DNA from: Pirellula staleyi DSM 6068
GTDB taxonomy: Bacteria > Planctomycetota > Planctomycetia > Pirellulales > Pirellulaceae
DNA: 41,747 nucleotides
Direction: 5' to 3'
NCBI GenBank assembly: GCA_945875845.1
Contig: CAMCMB010000065.1
Span: forward strand, 1 to 41,747
Shown: in pieces, positions 34,726 through 41,747 of the stretch
Position numbering within the stretch: position 1 is the stretch's first letter
How the letters are laid out: the number at the start of each line of letters is the position of its first letter
Position numbers and translations under genes: made by a program
The notes under the pieces: model-generated
The model's database searches: none
Told to the model about the DNA's origin: nothing
The model's input: the letters and a program-made list of their open reading frames with translations, nothing else

Positions 34726-35748
34726 ATGCTAGCCGTTTCGCTGGAGTTTTTAGCATTAGCCGCAGTCGTCGCGCTCGCCGGTACCTTCTTGGCACGATCG
34801 GCCGACCAGATCGCCGAAATCACTCGGCTCGGCCGACTCTTGATCGGTAGCGTATTACTTGCGGGGGCAACATCCCTGCCCGAATTGACGGTCGATATTT
34901 CGGCGGTGCGACAGGGGATGCCCGATCTCGCCGTTGGCGATTTGTTCGGCAGCAGTTTAATGAATCTGGTGATTCTCGCCGCCCTCGACTTGGCCCACCG
35001 TTCGCCCGGAAAGATGCTTTCTCGCGAGGCCGCCGCACATGCACTCTCGGCCATTTTGAGCATCGCCCTCACCGCAATCGCGACTATGGCGATCCTCACG
35101 GCACCGAGGCTACCCGGATTCTCGTTCCTTGGGATTGGAATCTGGTCCTGGGGGATTTTGGTAGCGTACTTATTAGGTATCCGGATGATCTTCCTCGACC
35201 AACGAGTGACCGCGCGCTCAGTGGCAGACGCGCATGCGGCGATGGACCCGGTTGACAACGGACACGGGAATCTAACGCCACTGTGGAGGCCAGCGGTCAT
35301 TTTCTTAGTGTCGGCCGTCGTGCTTTTTCTCACTGGGCCTCGTTTAGCACACGCGGCGGGGCAATTGGCGGAGCTCTCTGGACTGGGTAAGACTTTTGTA
35401 GGTACGACGCTCGTTGCGATCTGCACTTCTCTGCCAGAGCTGGTTGCATCCATCACGGCGCTACGGATGAAGTCGTTTGATCTCGTGATCGGCAATGTAT
35501 TTGGAAGCAACGCATTCAACATGATTTTGTTTCTGCCCCTGGACGCAGTGCACCCGGGTTCGCTCTTTGCCGATGTCTCACCATCGCACACGGTCACGGC
35601 GTTGGCGGTAATTCTTGCTACGTCGGTGGCAGTATTGGGGCAACTCTACCACGTCGAAAAGCGAAGTCGGTTAGTCGAACCCGATGCGATGCTCATGCTG
35701 CTGATCCTTGGGGGAGCCTTGTTTCTCGTGTACCGGTTGTCGTCATGA
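34726..35748 (+). CDS. Na+/Ca2+-type antiporter (CaCA family)
   Basis: A 340-aa integral membrane exchanger. The two internal alpha repeats that bind the exchanged ions are clear: LLAGATSLPELTVDISAVR near residue 45 with GDLFGSSLMNLVIL after it, and TLVAICTSLPELVASITALR near 227 with GNVFGSNAFNMILF after it. About ten to eleven hydrophobic segments are visible, with a polar central loop near residues 160-190. YrbG-like members exchange Ca2+ for Na+ or H+. The ATG at 34726 has AAGGA about ten bases upstream. It lies 64 bases after ldhA, same strand, so it may share a transcript. Together with the P-type pump it points to calcium export. Confidence 0.9.
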   Translation: MLAVSLEFLALAAVVALAGTFLARSADQIAEITRLGRLLIGSVLLAGATSLPELTVDISAVRQGMPDLAVGDLFGSSLMNLVILAALDLAHRSPGKMLSREAAAHALSAILSIALTAIATMAILTAPRLPGFSFLGIGIWSWGILVAYLLGIRMIFLDQRVTARSVADAHAAMDPVDNGHGNLTPLWRPAVIFLVSAVVLFLTGPRLAHAAGQLAELSGLGKTFVGTTLVAICTSLPELVASITALRMKSFDLVIGNVFGSNAFNMILFLPLDAVHPGSLFADVSPSHTVTALAVILATSVAVLGQLYHVEKRSRLVEPDAMLMLLILGGALFLVYRLSS

Positions 35749-35798
35749 TTTTCAAGATCAGCTCCAGATTTCTCGTTGAGCAATCGACTGTCCCCTGC

Positions 35799-36494
35799 CT
35801 AAGAAACGGAATGCACTTTTGCGGACTGCATTAGCTTCGTAATTGCATGCTCCTCACCATAAAGGGTAACCACGTCGTTAGGGTAGACAAATTCCGTTCG
35901 ATTGGGGATGCCTGGTATGAAGTCTTCATGGCGTCGGATAGCCAATACAACAACCCCATGGTCCCAAGGTCTCGATTCTCCTAATGTTTTATTGGCGATC
36001 GGACACGACTCCTCGACCACGTACTCGGAGACACAGTAACCCCGTTCGATTCGTAGCAATAACTCGTAGTCCATCACCCGTACGAGGCCAGCCGTCTGCA
36101 ATGAATGCTGTATCCAATAGTCCAGAGTGCGTCGAATAAAACTCAGCTTAGAGATGTGCACGGCAGCGACAATCCCAGTCACTGCAATGGAAATTAAGAG
36201 TAGAGAATTCATGCTGTTGGGGTGCTGTAGCATCGTGGCAACTAAAGTTGCCAGCGACGAAGTCAGGCCGATGTTTCCTGCCAAAATCAAGTCGCGTATG
36301 ATACGTCGGCGCACAGGATGGTTGACAACCAGTTCCGCCTCACGCGTCGTAAAGCCGACTCCAAAGAAGGCAGAATAGCATTGAAAGCTGGCCGTGTCGG
36401 AACTTAGGCCCGTCATCACCAGCGCCTTCGTGGCAACTCGAATCGCCAGGAGTGAAAACGCGGCGATGACAAGGAGCGTTGCGATAGCAGTCAT
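35799..36494 (-). CDS. Membrane protein with TrkA-C (RCK_C) domain
   Basis: A 231-aa protein with three hydrophobic segments in the first 115 residues (starting near MTAIATLLVIAAFSLLAI, AGNIGLTSSLATLVATML and LLLISIAVTGIVAAVHI). A C-terminal RCK_C domain follows at about 150-225: YVVEESCPIANKTLGESRP, then VVVLAIRRHEDFIPGIPN, then FVYPNDVVTLYGEEHAI. TrkA-C domains bind small ligands and gate K+ or other cation transport. It faces the antiporter gene with a 50-base gap and no clear terminator. It may sense a ligand for ion transport, by context only. Confidence 0.82.
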   Translation of the reverse strand: MTAIATLLVIAAFSLLAIRVATKALVMTGLSSDTASFQCYSAFFGVGFTTREAELVVNHPVRRRIIRDLILAGNIGLTSSLATLVATMLQHPNSMNSLLLISIAVTGIVAAVHISKLSFIRRTLDYWIQHSLQTAGLVRVMDYELLLRIERGYCVSEYVVEESCPIANKTLGESRPWDHGVVVLAIRRHEDFIPGIPNRTEFVYPNDVVTLYGEEHAITKLMQSAKVHSVS

Positions 36495-36733
36495 AGAGAT
36501 TTGAGCTCAAGCTATGGGGCGGATTCGGGGCCGACTTCTGAGGACGGGCGAATGGAGAGGATTGAATCCTCCACGCTCAGAAAATGGTCCTCTTCGCAAT
36601 TTTGACACTTTCTTCGTTAAGAGACAATCTACATTGAAGAGTATTCCGCGTCTTGTTACTTTTTGTCAAGAAGAAGGATAACTTCGAGGAGCTTTTCGGT
36701 ATCCAATCACCCGAGCAGCACGGCAGTCCAAAG

Positions 36734-36837
36734 ATGCATCGATTCAAGAACATGCTTATGATTTACAACCCAAATCAGCAAACTCTTGATCGGGCTGTCG
36801 GACTGGCAATGGAGAACGAAGCTCGCTTCTCCCCGAA
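36734..36837 (+). pseudogene. Universal stress protein gene, truncated by a repeat element
   Basis: From ATG 36734 the frame reads HRFKNMLMIYNPNQQTLDRA, then VGLAMENEARFSP, the beta1-alpha1 part of a UspA fold. After 36837 the same frame enters the inverted-repeat element and stops at 36883. Only about 35 of 140-plus expected residues survive and no remaining part is found beyond the element. The upstream region 36495-36733 has no other gene. Frame may also start at TTG 36653. Confidence 0.7.
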
Positions 36838-36966
36838 GGAGACTGCTGATTTAATCCGCATTAATCCCAACCCGACGCGTTAGCGAGAGACGGTCTGCCC
36901 CTCGCTAACGCTTCGGGTTGTGATAGAACCTTTCCCTGCAGCAGATCCACTAAATCAGCAGTCTCC
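36838..36966. mobile_element. 129-bp MITE-like element with 16-bp inverted ends
   Basis: GGAGACTGCTGATTTA (36838-36853) and TAAATCAGCAGTCTCC (36951-36966) are perfect inverted repeats. Inside, GCGTTAGCGAG and CTCGCTAACGC form an inner inverted pair (around 36877-36910). The ends share the CTAAATCA core with the 116-bp elements, so they may be a related family. It interrupts a universal stress gene. Confidence 0.75.
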
Positions 36967-37064
36967 GAAGCGGGGCGAGGGGGAGAAAACGCACGTATAT
37001 CAACCAAATCCATTGGGATTTCGAGTCTAGCGTGTTCTGAAATGTGGGTGAAGATGAGGCTGCT

Positions 37065-37111
37065 AGCGCTGCCAGCCTGTGCTTTTTAGACTATTCCAGG
37101 CTGGCAGCGCT
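37065..37111. repeat. 14-bp perfect inverted repeat (19-base loop)
   Basis: AGCGCTGCCAGCCT (37065-37078) and AGGCTGGCAGCGCT (37098-37111) are exact reverse complements. A direct repeat GGCAGCCTGTGCTA follows. It lies downstream of the pseudouridine synthase gene (which ends at 37175, reading left), so the stem could end that transcript; there is no clear U run. Confidence 0.7.
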
Positions 37112-37174
37112 GGCAGCCTGTGCTACGTGGTAGTTTTTGGTCTGCCGATCGCCTAAGCACGCGATTGTGCAATC

Positions 37175-38272
37175 TCAGTCGTAGCTTGAGTTTAGGATGT
37201 CGAGCGTACGTTGCAAATCGGGTGGCAACGGAGCCGAAAAGGAAACTGGTTCGCCTGTTTTTGGATGTTGAAATTCCAGTTTCGCGGCGTGCAATGCATG
37301 TCGATCCAAGACCAACTCGGTGTCGCTCTCAAGCGGAGGCATTCCGCGTACATAGCGGCGCTGAAGCTGGCCGCGGGTTATCGAGGCGTGACCTCCGTAC
37401 AAGCGATCGCACAGGACGGGACAACCGATATGGGCCAAATGTAGGCGGATCTGATGTGTTCGACCGGTTTTTGGAAAAACATTGAGAAATGCGTACCCGC
37501 GAAAGCGCTGAGCGACTTCAAAATAGGTTTCCGCGTCTCGGCTTGAGGAATGGCCGGCACGGCAGGCCATTTTGTCGCGTTGATACGGGTGGTGACCAAT
37601 GGGTTGAATGATCCGATCTCGATCTCGATCCAAGCTGCCAGCCACGATCGCCAAATAGGTCTTGGTGACTTCGCGGGCTTCGAATTGGGCGCACAACTTA
37701 AAGTGCACTTCGTTCGTCTTCGCGATGGCGATCACTCCACTCGTGTCGCGATCCAATCGGTGGACGATACCAGGTCGTGTCGGTCCTCCCGCATCGCTCA
37801 ATTGCTGAAAGTGATAAGCGAGGGCTGCCGTAAGTGTGCCTGACCAATGTCCTTTGGCTGGGTGAACGACCATGCCCGCAGGCTTGTTCACGATGACCAT
37901 GCAATCATCTTCAAATAGAATGTCGAGCGGTATATTTTCGGCAATCGGCCCGTCCGTGGGTGGAGGGGGCAATAGGTTGACGGTAACGCGGTGTCCTGTG
38001 AAGACTTTGAAAGCAGGCTTCACCGGCTTACCGTCGACGTGAACCTTGTCTTCCGCCACCACCTTTCGCAAAAAGACACGGCTGTAGCCATTTAAAACCA
38101 ATGTCAAGAACATATCCACGCGTTTGCCCGAATGCTCTTCCGAAACGATGAACTCGACGTTTCGATCACCTAAGATCGCGGCGGGTAGATCCAGCGCAGG
38201 CAATCCATCGGAGAGAGTTTCCAGCTCATCCAATGGGATCTCTTCTATAGAATCCATATCTGAATCTGACAT
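37175..38272 (-). CDS. rluD: RluD-type 23S rRNA pseudouridine synthase
   Basis: A 365-aa pseudouridine synthase of the RluA/RluD family, which isomerises uridines in 23S rRNA. After an acidic 40-residue N-terminus, an S4 RNA-binding domain (about 45-105) reads SGKRVDMFLTLVLNGYSRVF and VHVDGKPVKPAFKV. The catalytic domain has VNKPAGMVVHPAKGHWSG near 131 and the catalytic Asp in HRLDRDTSG near residue 170. KTGRTHQIRLHLAHIGCPV near 265 completes the active-site pocket. The S4 domain favours RluD over RluA. Alone on the minus strand, 127 bases from the TPR gene. Confidence 0.9.
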   Translation of the reverse strand: MSDSDMDSIEEIPLDELETLSDGLPALDLPAAILGDRNVEFIVSEEHSGKRVDMFLTLVLNGYSRVFLRKVVAEDKVHVDGKPVKPAFKVFTGHRVTVNLLPPPPTDGPIAENIPLDILFEDDCMVIVNKPAGMVVHPAKGHWSGTLTAALAYHFQQLSDAGGPTRPGIVHRLDRDTSGVIAIAKTNEVHFKLCAQFEAREVTKTYLAIVAGSLDRDRDRIIQPIGHHPYQRDKMACRAGHSSSRDAETYFEVAQRFRGYAFLNVFPKTGRTHQIRLHLAHIGCPVLCDRLYGGHASITRGQLQRRYVRGMPPLESDTELVLDRHALHAAKLEFQHPKTGEPVSFSAPLPPDLQRTLDILNSSYD

Positions 38273-38399
38273 CGATCAAAGTCTTTTCTTGAATTGTTGA
38301 GGCACAACGCCCAGTCGATTGACTTTGCGTCTGCACGACAAGATTCAATCCGACTTGAGTGGTCGAGACAAATCGCTCGTACATCGTTCCAACGGATTG

Positions 38400-39293
38400 C
38401 TATTTTGGGGCTGACTCAGCAGGTACTGGGGCAACTGGGGCTGGCTCAACTGCGGCTGGCTTCTCGGTCGTTACGGGTGATGTTTCAGCGGGTGGGGTAA
38501 TTGGCAAAGAGGACTCCGGAACTTTCGACTCCGGAACTTTCGAATCTGGAACGCCTAACTTTGGAACGTCGGATGCGCCTTGGTTTAACGAATTTAGATT
38601 GGGTTGCAAAAAATCTTGGAACTGCATATCGGGCGAGTTTGGCAGGGGGGAGTTGGGGGAAGGGAAGTTCTGGAGCATTGGAGCGGAGGGGCGATTTTGC
38701 TTAAACCAGCTGTAGAACTCCTCACCTGCCTTGCTTTCGAGCCACATGACTCTCTTGTTCACTTCGGCCAGAAATTCGGGGTTCGTTCCGGGAGTAAGGG
38801 CCACCTTGCGATAGTAAATTAACGCTTGATCGCGATCCCCGACTCCTTCCGATGCTTGCGCAACCCCGTATAAGGAGCGTTCTTTCAAGAATGGATCCGA
38901 AGTCTTTTCGGAAACCTCTTTGTATTCATCCAGGGCCTGCTTGAAATACTGATCTGCCAAGTCGCGGTCCAAGTAGACCTTTTCCATCGCCTTTGCCATG
39001 TAGGCATCTCCGGCTGTTTGTTTCGCCCAAAGTCCTGCATTGGTACCACTGAAATCGCTTGCGATGGCGTTCAGATCGGAAGTTTCCGTGTCGGCAAAGT
39101 AAAGAGCCGTCCAGCCTTTCGCTTCATTTTTTTCTTGGATCGAGGTATAGATGCCGTAGCCAAGCATCGCAACGAGCACGATGGCAATCGCCGCGAGAAC
39201 CGCAGGAAGTATTTTTTTGAACTTAATAAACTGGGCTTCGATTTTGTCGGCCAGCAAATTCGATTCTTGGATCTGTTTTCGGTCGCTTTTCAT
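38400..39293 (-). CDS. Membrane-anchored TPR protein (YfgM-like)
   Basis: A 297-aa protein. A polar N-terminus (ADKIEAQFIKFKKILP) leads into one transmembrane helix, VLAAIAIVLVAMLGYGIY, near residues 32-50, the layout of YfgM/TPR_21 proteins that chaperone secreted proteins at SecYEG. Residues 60-195 are helical TPR-like repeats (DQYFKQALDEYKEVSEKT, ERSLYGVAQASEGVGDRDQA). The last 85 residues are low complexity, rich in Pro, Ser and Val, with tandem VPESK units encoded by 15-bp repeats near 38515-38545. The tail would lie outside the membrane. Function is inferred from fold and topology only. Confidence 0.7.
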   Translation of the reverse strand: MKSDRKQIQESNLLADKIEAQFIKFKKILPAVLAAIAIVLVAMLGYGIYTSIQEKNEAKGWTALYFADTETSDLNAIASDFSGTNAGLWAKQTAGDAYMAKAMEKVYLDRDLADQYFKQALDEYKEVSEKTSDPFLKERSLYGVAQASEGVGDRDQALIYYRKVALTPGTNPEFLAEVNKRVMWLESKAGEEFYSWFKQNRPSAPMLQNFPSPNSPLPNSPDMQFQDFLQPNLNSLNQGASDVPKLGVPDSKVPESKVPESSLPITPPAETSPVTTEKPAAVEPAPVAPVPAESAPK

Positions 39294-39475
39294 AGCATCA
39301 TGCCGTCAAATTGGCTCGTTGGGATGGTTTTTACGTGGAAGCTCGCAAGTATAGGGCTGGACAGAGGTTTCCTCAATAGTGTTCCCTGCCGATGACAAAA
39401 GCTCGTCGGCGCGTCATGATTTGGAAATCAATGCTACCGCATTTCAATCCATATCCCATTAACTGAAGGCCGACC

Positions 39476-41014
39476 ATGACTTCTCCCGTCATGCGCCGCT
39501 GCATAGGTGGAGCGATTCCCATCGAAAATCAGGAAGGGTTGTTGACCCCCCTACGGATTTCCCACTCTAGGAAGCGGCTTGGATTCTTGTTTTTTTGCGC
39601 GACTGCCACTTTCGGTTGGGTCTTGTTCGTTTCCAATGTTTTGGCCGACGAGCGGACAGCGGAGTCCATATGGATTCCGGAGGCCCCGAGTTTCTTGCCG
39701 GATTCTCAGATGAAGACGGCAGCGAACGTTGGCGATAACGCTTGGCTGATGATTTCGGCAGCGCTTGTCCTTTTCATGATTGCACCGGGATTAGCTCTTT
39801 TTTATTCCGGTTTGGTTCGCAAAAAGAATGTGCTGAGCGTGTTTATGCAGTGCTTATTCTTGACGTCCGTGATGACGGTCGTTTGGAGTTTGTACGGCTA
39901 TTCTTTAACGTTTTCGCACGGAGGCGCACTCAATCCATGGATCGGAGGGGGAGGATATATCTTTCACCATGGGGTTTCGAGGACTTGGGATGACCTGACA
40001 ATGCAGCCGGTGACGCCAATGTGGACTTCTCCTCGCCAGGACACCTCGATTACGAGGAGTGCCCACATGCTTTTTCAAGGGATGTTCTTTGCGATTTCGC
40101 CGGCCATCATCTGCGGAGCCTTTGCCGAAAGGATCAAGTTTCATGGAATGGTGATGTTTAGTATTTTGTGGGGGACGTTTGTTTATTGCCCCATCGCACA
40201 CTGGGTTTGGGCGGGTGGGTGCTTGAGCTATCCGAACGGTTTTCTCGGAGGGAGCCTCGATTTTGCGGGCGGTTCGGTCGTACATATCAGCTCTGGAGTT
40301 TCCGCTTTGGTGGCTGCCATTGTGATTGGACCGCGGCTTGGATTTAGGAAGGATCCTATGCCCCCACATAATTTGACTTATACGGCCATGGGAGCCGCGA
40401 TGCTGTGGTTTGGTTGGTTCGGTTTCAATGCAGGCAATGCGATGGCAGCGGACGAAATTGCCACGAGTGCCTTTGCAGCGACCCACCTTTCCGCAGCGGC
40501 TGGAGCGATTGGCTGGTGGCTCGTCGAATGGCGTTCGCGTGGCAAACCGACGCTGTTAGGTGTAAGCTCGGGGCTCGTTGCGGGCTTGGTTGCCATTTCA
40601 CCGTGCGCCGGATTTGTTCAGCCCATGCCTTCACTGCTGATTGGGTTCATCGCGAGCATCGCATGCTATTATGCTTGTAGTTTATGCAAAAACTGGGCGG
40701 GTTACGACGATTCGCTGGACGCCTTTGGCATTCACGGGGTCGGAGGCATCGTAGGGGCTGTGTTGACGGGCATTTTCGCAACGCGAGCCTGCAACAATAT
40801 CGGCAACGGTGCGAAACTTGGACTGCTGGAAGGGGGAAATATCTTAAGTGGTCAATTGGCTGCCATCGTCGTTGTGATCGTGTATTCTGCAGTGATCAGT
40901 TTGGTGCTGTTGAAGATGATCGACTGGACAATGGGCCTGCGAGTCTCTGCATACGACGAACGGCAAGGGCTCGATGTGCAACAGCACGGCGAGGAAGGTT
41001 ACATTTTTTTATGA
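39476..41014 (+). CDS. amt: Ammonium transporter (Amt/MEP/Rh)
   Basis: A 512-aa ammonium channel. After a long N-terminus with a cleavable-looking hydrophobic segment (GFLFFCATATFGWVLFVSNV), the Amt core begins near residue 85. It reads WLMISAALVLFMIAPGLALF, then YSGLVRKKNVLSVFMQC. The pore twin histidines are visible in FAGGSVVHISSGVSALVAAI near 265 and FGIHGVGGIVGAVLTGIFA near 420. About eleven helices are countable. No GlnK/P-II gene is adjacent in the window. The upstream start at 39476 is not well supported by a ribosome site; an internal start near 39491 is possible. Confidence 0.92.
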   Translation: MTSPVMRRCIGGAIPIENQEGLLTPLRISHSRKRLGFLFFCATATFGWVLFVSNVLADERTAESIWIPEAPSFLPDSQMKTAANVGDNAWLMISAALVLFMIAPGLALFYSGLVRKKNVLSVFMQCLFLTSVMTVVWSLYGYSLTFSHGGALNPWIGGGGYIFHHGVSRTWDDLTMQPVTPMWTSPRQDTSITRSAHMLFQGMFFAISPAIICGAFAERIKFHGMVMFSILWGTFVYCPIAHWVWAGGCLSYPNGFLGGSLDFAGGSVVHISSGVSALVAAIVIGPRLGFRKDPMPPHNLTYTAMGAAMLWFGWFGFNAGNAMAADEIATSAFAATHLSAAAGAIGWWLVEWRSRGKPTLLGVSSGLVAGLVAISPCAGFVQPMPSLLIGFIASIACYYACSLCKNWAGYDDSLDAFGIHGVGGIVGAVLTGIFATRACNNIGNGAKLGLLEGGNILSGQLAAIVVVIVYSAVISLVLLKMIDWTMGLRVSAYDERQGLDVQQHGEEGYIFL

Positions 41015-41039
41015 ACAAACCAAGAAATGAATTTCGGAT

Positions 41040-41342
41040 ATGGTTCAAGTTATCCCCATCGACCAACCCGATGTAGCTCCCTTTGCAATGCCGGATCGAT
41101 TTCGCAAAGAAGTCGTTTATTTCATGACACCTTTGGATGGAGCGGGAGCCCCTTCGCTTGCAAAGGACGAGTATTGGATTAGGTCTGAGGACGCAAAACA
41201 ATGGCTGGATGACGGCGTTTTCACTCTCGTCTCTCCGCTTGACGCGCATTCCGTGGCCGAAATCGAACTGACCGAGGAGCAAGAAGCTTGGCTCGAATGG
41301 ATGGTAAATAACGAGATTTCGACGATTCGAATTGCAAAGTGA
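41040..41342 (+). CDS. Conserved-looking small protein, unknown function
   Basis: The product is 100 aa, acidic (about 20 Asp/Glu), with no signal or membrane helix. A central part (DRFRKEVVYFMTPLDGAGAP, then ALAKDEYWIRSEDAKQWLDD) and a C-terminal helix (LTEEQEAWLEWMVNNEISTI) look folded. I do not recognise a family. It lies 25 bases after amt and 126 before efp on the same strand, so it may be cotranscribed with either. Confidence 0.6.
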   Translation: MVQVIPIDQPDVAPFAMPDRFRKEVVYFMTPLDGAGAPSLAKDEYWIRSEDAKQWLDDGVFTLVSPLDAHSVAEIELTEEQEAWLEWMVNNEISTIRIAK

Positions 41343-41355
41343 AACAAACGGATTG
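41338..41355. repeat. 18-bp exact repeat, copy 2
   Basis: AGTGAAACAAACGGATTG overlaps the stop codon of the 100-aa gene and matches 24258-24275 exactly. Both copies sit at or just after the 3' end of a plus-strand gene. Confidence 0.6.
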
Positions 41356-41468
41356 GGGAGGCGACAGGATGGAAGTTTTTGATTAAATTAAGCTGCACTC
41401 GACTTCCTCGGGACGGTCGAAAACTTACTTCCTACTCAATTTCCACTCGGTAAAGAAAACGTACGGCT

Positions 41469-41747
41469 GTGGCATCCTACAAAACCAGCGATCTGAAAAA
41501 AGGACTTAAAATTCAAATTGACGGCGAACCGTACGTGCTGCAAGAAGTGCATTTCGTCAAACCAGGAAAAGGGAACGCGCTCTACAAGTGCAAGATGAAA
41601 AACCTAGTCCGAAACACAATGCTTGATCGAACGCTCAAGGGCGGCGATGAATTGCAGGCAGCGGATGTCGAAGAAATCGACACGGTTTTCTTGTATAACC
41701 AAGCCGGTTCGTTCGTGTTCATGGACAACGAAACCTTTGAGCAGTAC
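41469..41747 (+). CDS. efp: Elongation factor P, N-terminal part (cut by window end)
   Basis: From a GTG start at 41469 the first 93 codons encode EF-P, which helps ribosomes form peptide bonds at proline stretches. The KOW-like domain I reads SYKTSDLKKGLKIQIDGEPY, then VHFVKPGKGNALYKCKMKNL. The Lys in GKG is residue 34, the position that is beta-lysylated in many bacteria by EpmA. Domain II begins with VEEIDTVFLYNQAGSFVFMD. The 3' end lies outside. The start GTG has no strong ribosome site but no upstream ATG is in frame. Confidence 0.95.
   Translation, partial: MASYKTSDLKKGLKIQIDGEPYVLQEVHFVKPGKGNALYKCKMKNLVRNTMLDRTLKGGDELQAADVEEIDTVFLYNQAGSFVFMDNETFEQY

Overview
The window looks like a planctomycete chromosome of the Pirellula/Rhodopirellula type. 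The evidence is gene content: Tat-exported Gfo/Idh/MocA oxidoreductases, a Tat-exported DUF1501 protein, a ThuA-domain protein, an RAYT-type transposase with many short palindromic repeats, and a BON / Ca-ATPase / universal-stress / D-lactate dehydrogenase cluster. No taxonomic marker was compared, so this is inference from family knowledge.

Layout. 1-2050 is a mobile-element zone: an IS4-type transposase tail, short tandem repeats, and an RAYT gene bracketed by the decamer GTGCCACCCA. 2045-4860 holds a small membrane protein, a Gfo/Idh/MocA oxidoreductase and a frameshifted, 3'-truncated lipoprotein gene. 4964-19303 is an accessory island. Two imperfect direct repeats of about 100 bp (4964-5064 and 19203-19303) bracket a three-gene minus-strand unit encoding giant proteins of 1845 aa (LamG and fibronectin-like), 905 aa (GH19/lysozyme-like motif) and 1768 aa (beta-rich, DUF6603-like). 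None has a visible signal peptide. I consider this unit the best candidate for an undescribed system.

19344-30000 is mostly ordinary chromosome: a DUF533/TerB-like protein, cobalamin-dependent methionine synthase (metH), a DUF1501 protein, an exported proline/serine/threonine-repeat protein, a decayed HEAT/oxidoreductase locus, a retropepsin-like protease, a DUF971 protein and a ThuA protein. REP palindromes and 116-bp MITE-like elements lie between these genes.

30324-36837 is an ion-homeostasis and low-oxygen-stress cluster: BON protein, Ca-type P-ATPase, half of a universal stress protein, fermentative D-lactate dehydrogenase, a Na/Ca-type antiporter, a TrkA-C (RCK_C) membrane protein, and a second universal stress gene cut short by a third inverted-repeat element. 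The first four genes are tightly packed and translationally coupled.

37175-41747 is housekeeping: an RluD-type pseudouridine synthase, a TPR membrane protein, an Amt ammonium transporter, a small unknown protein and the first 93 codons of elongation factor P, which runs off the window end. I saw no tRNA, rRNA, CRISPR array or replication origin.
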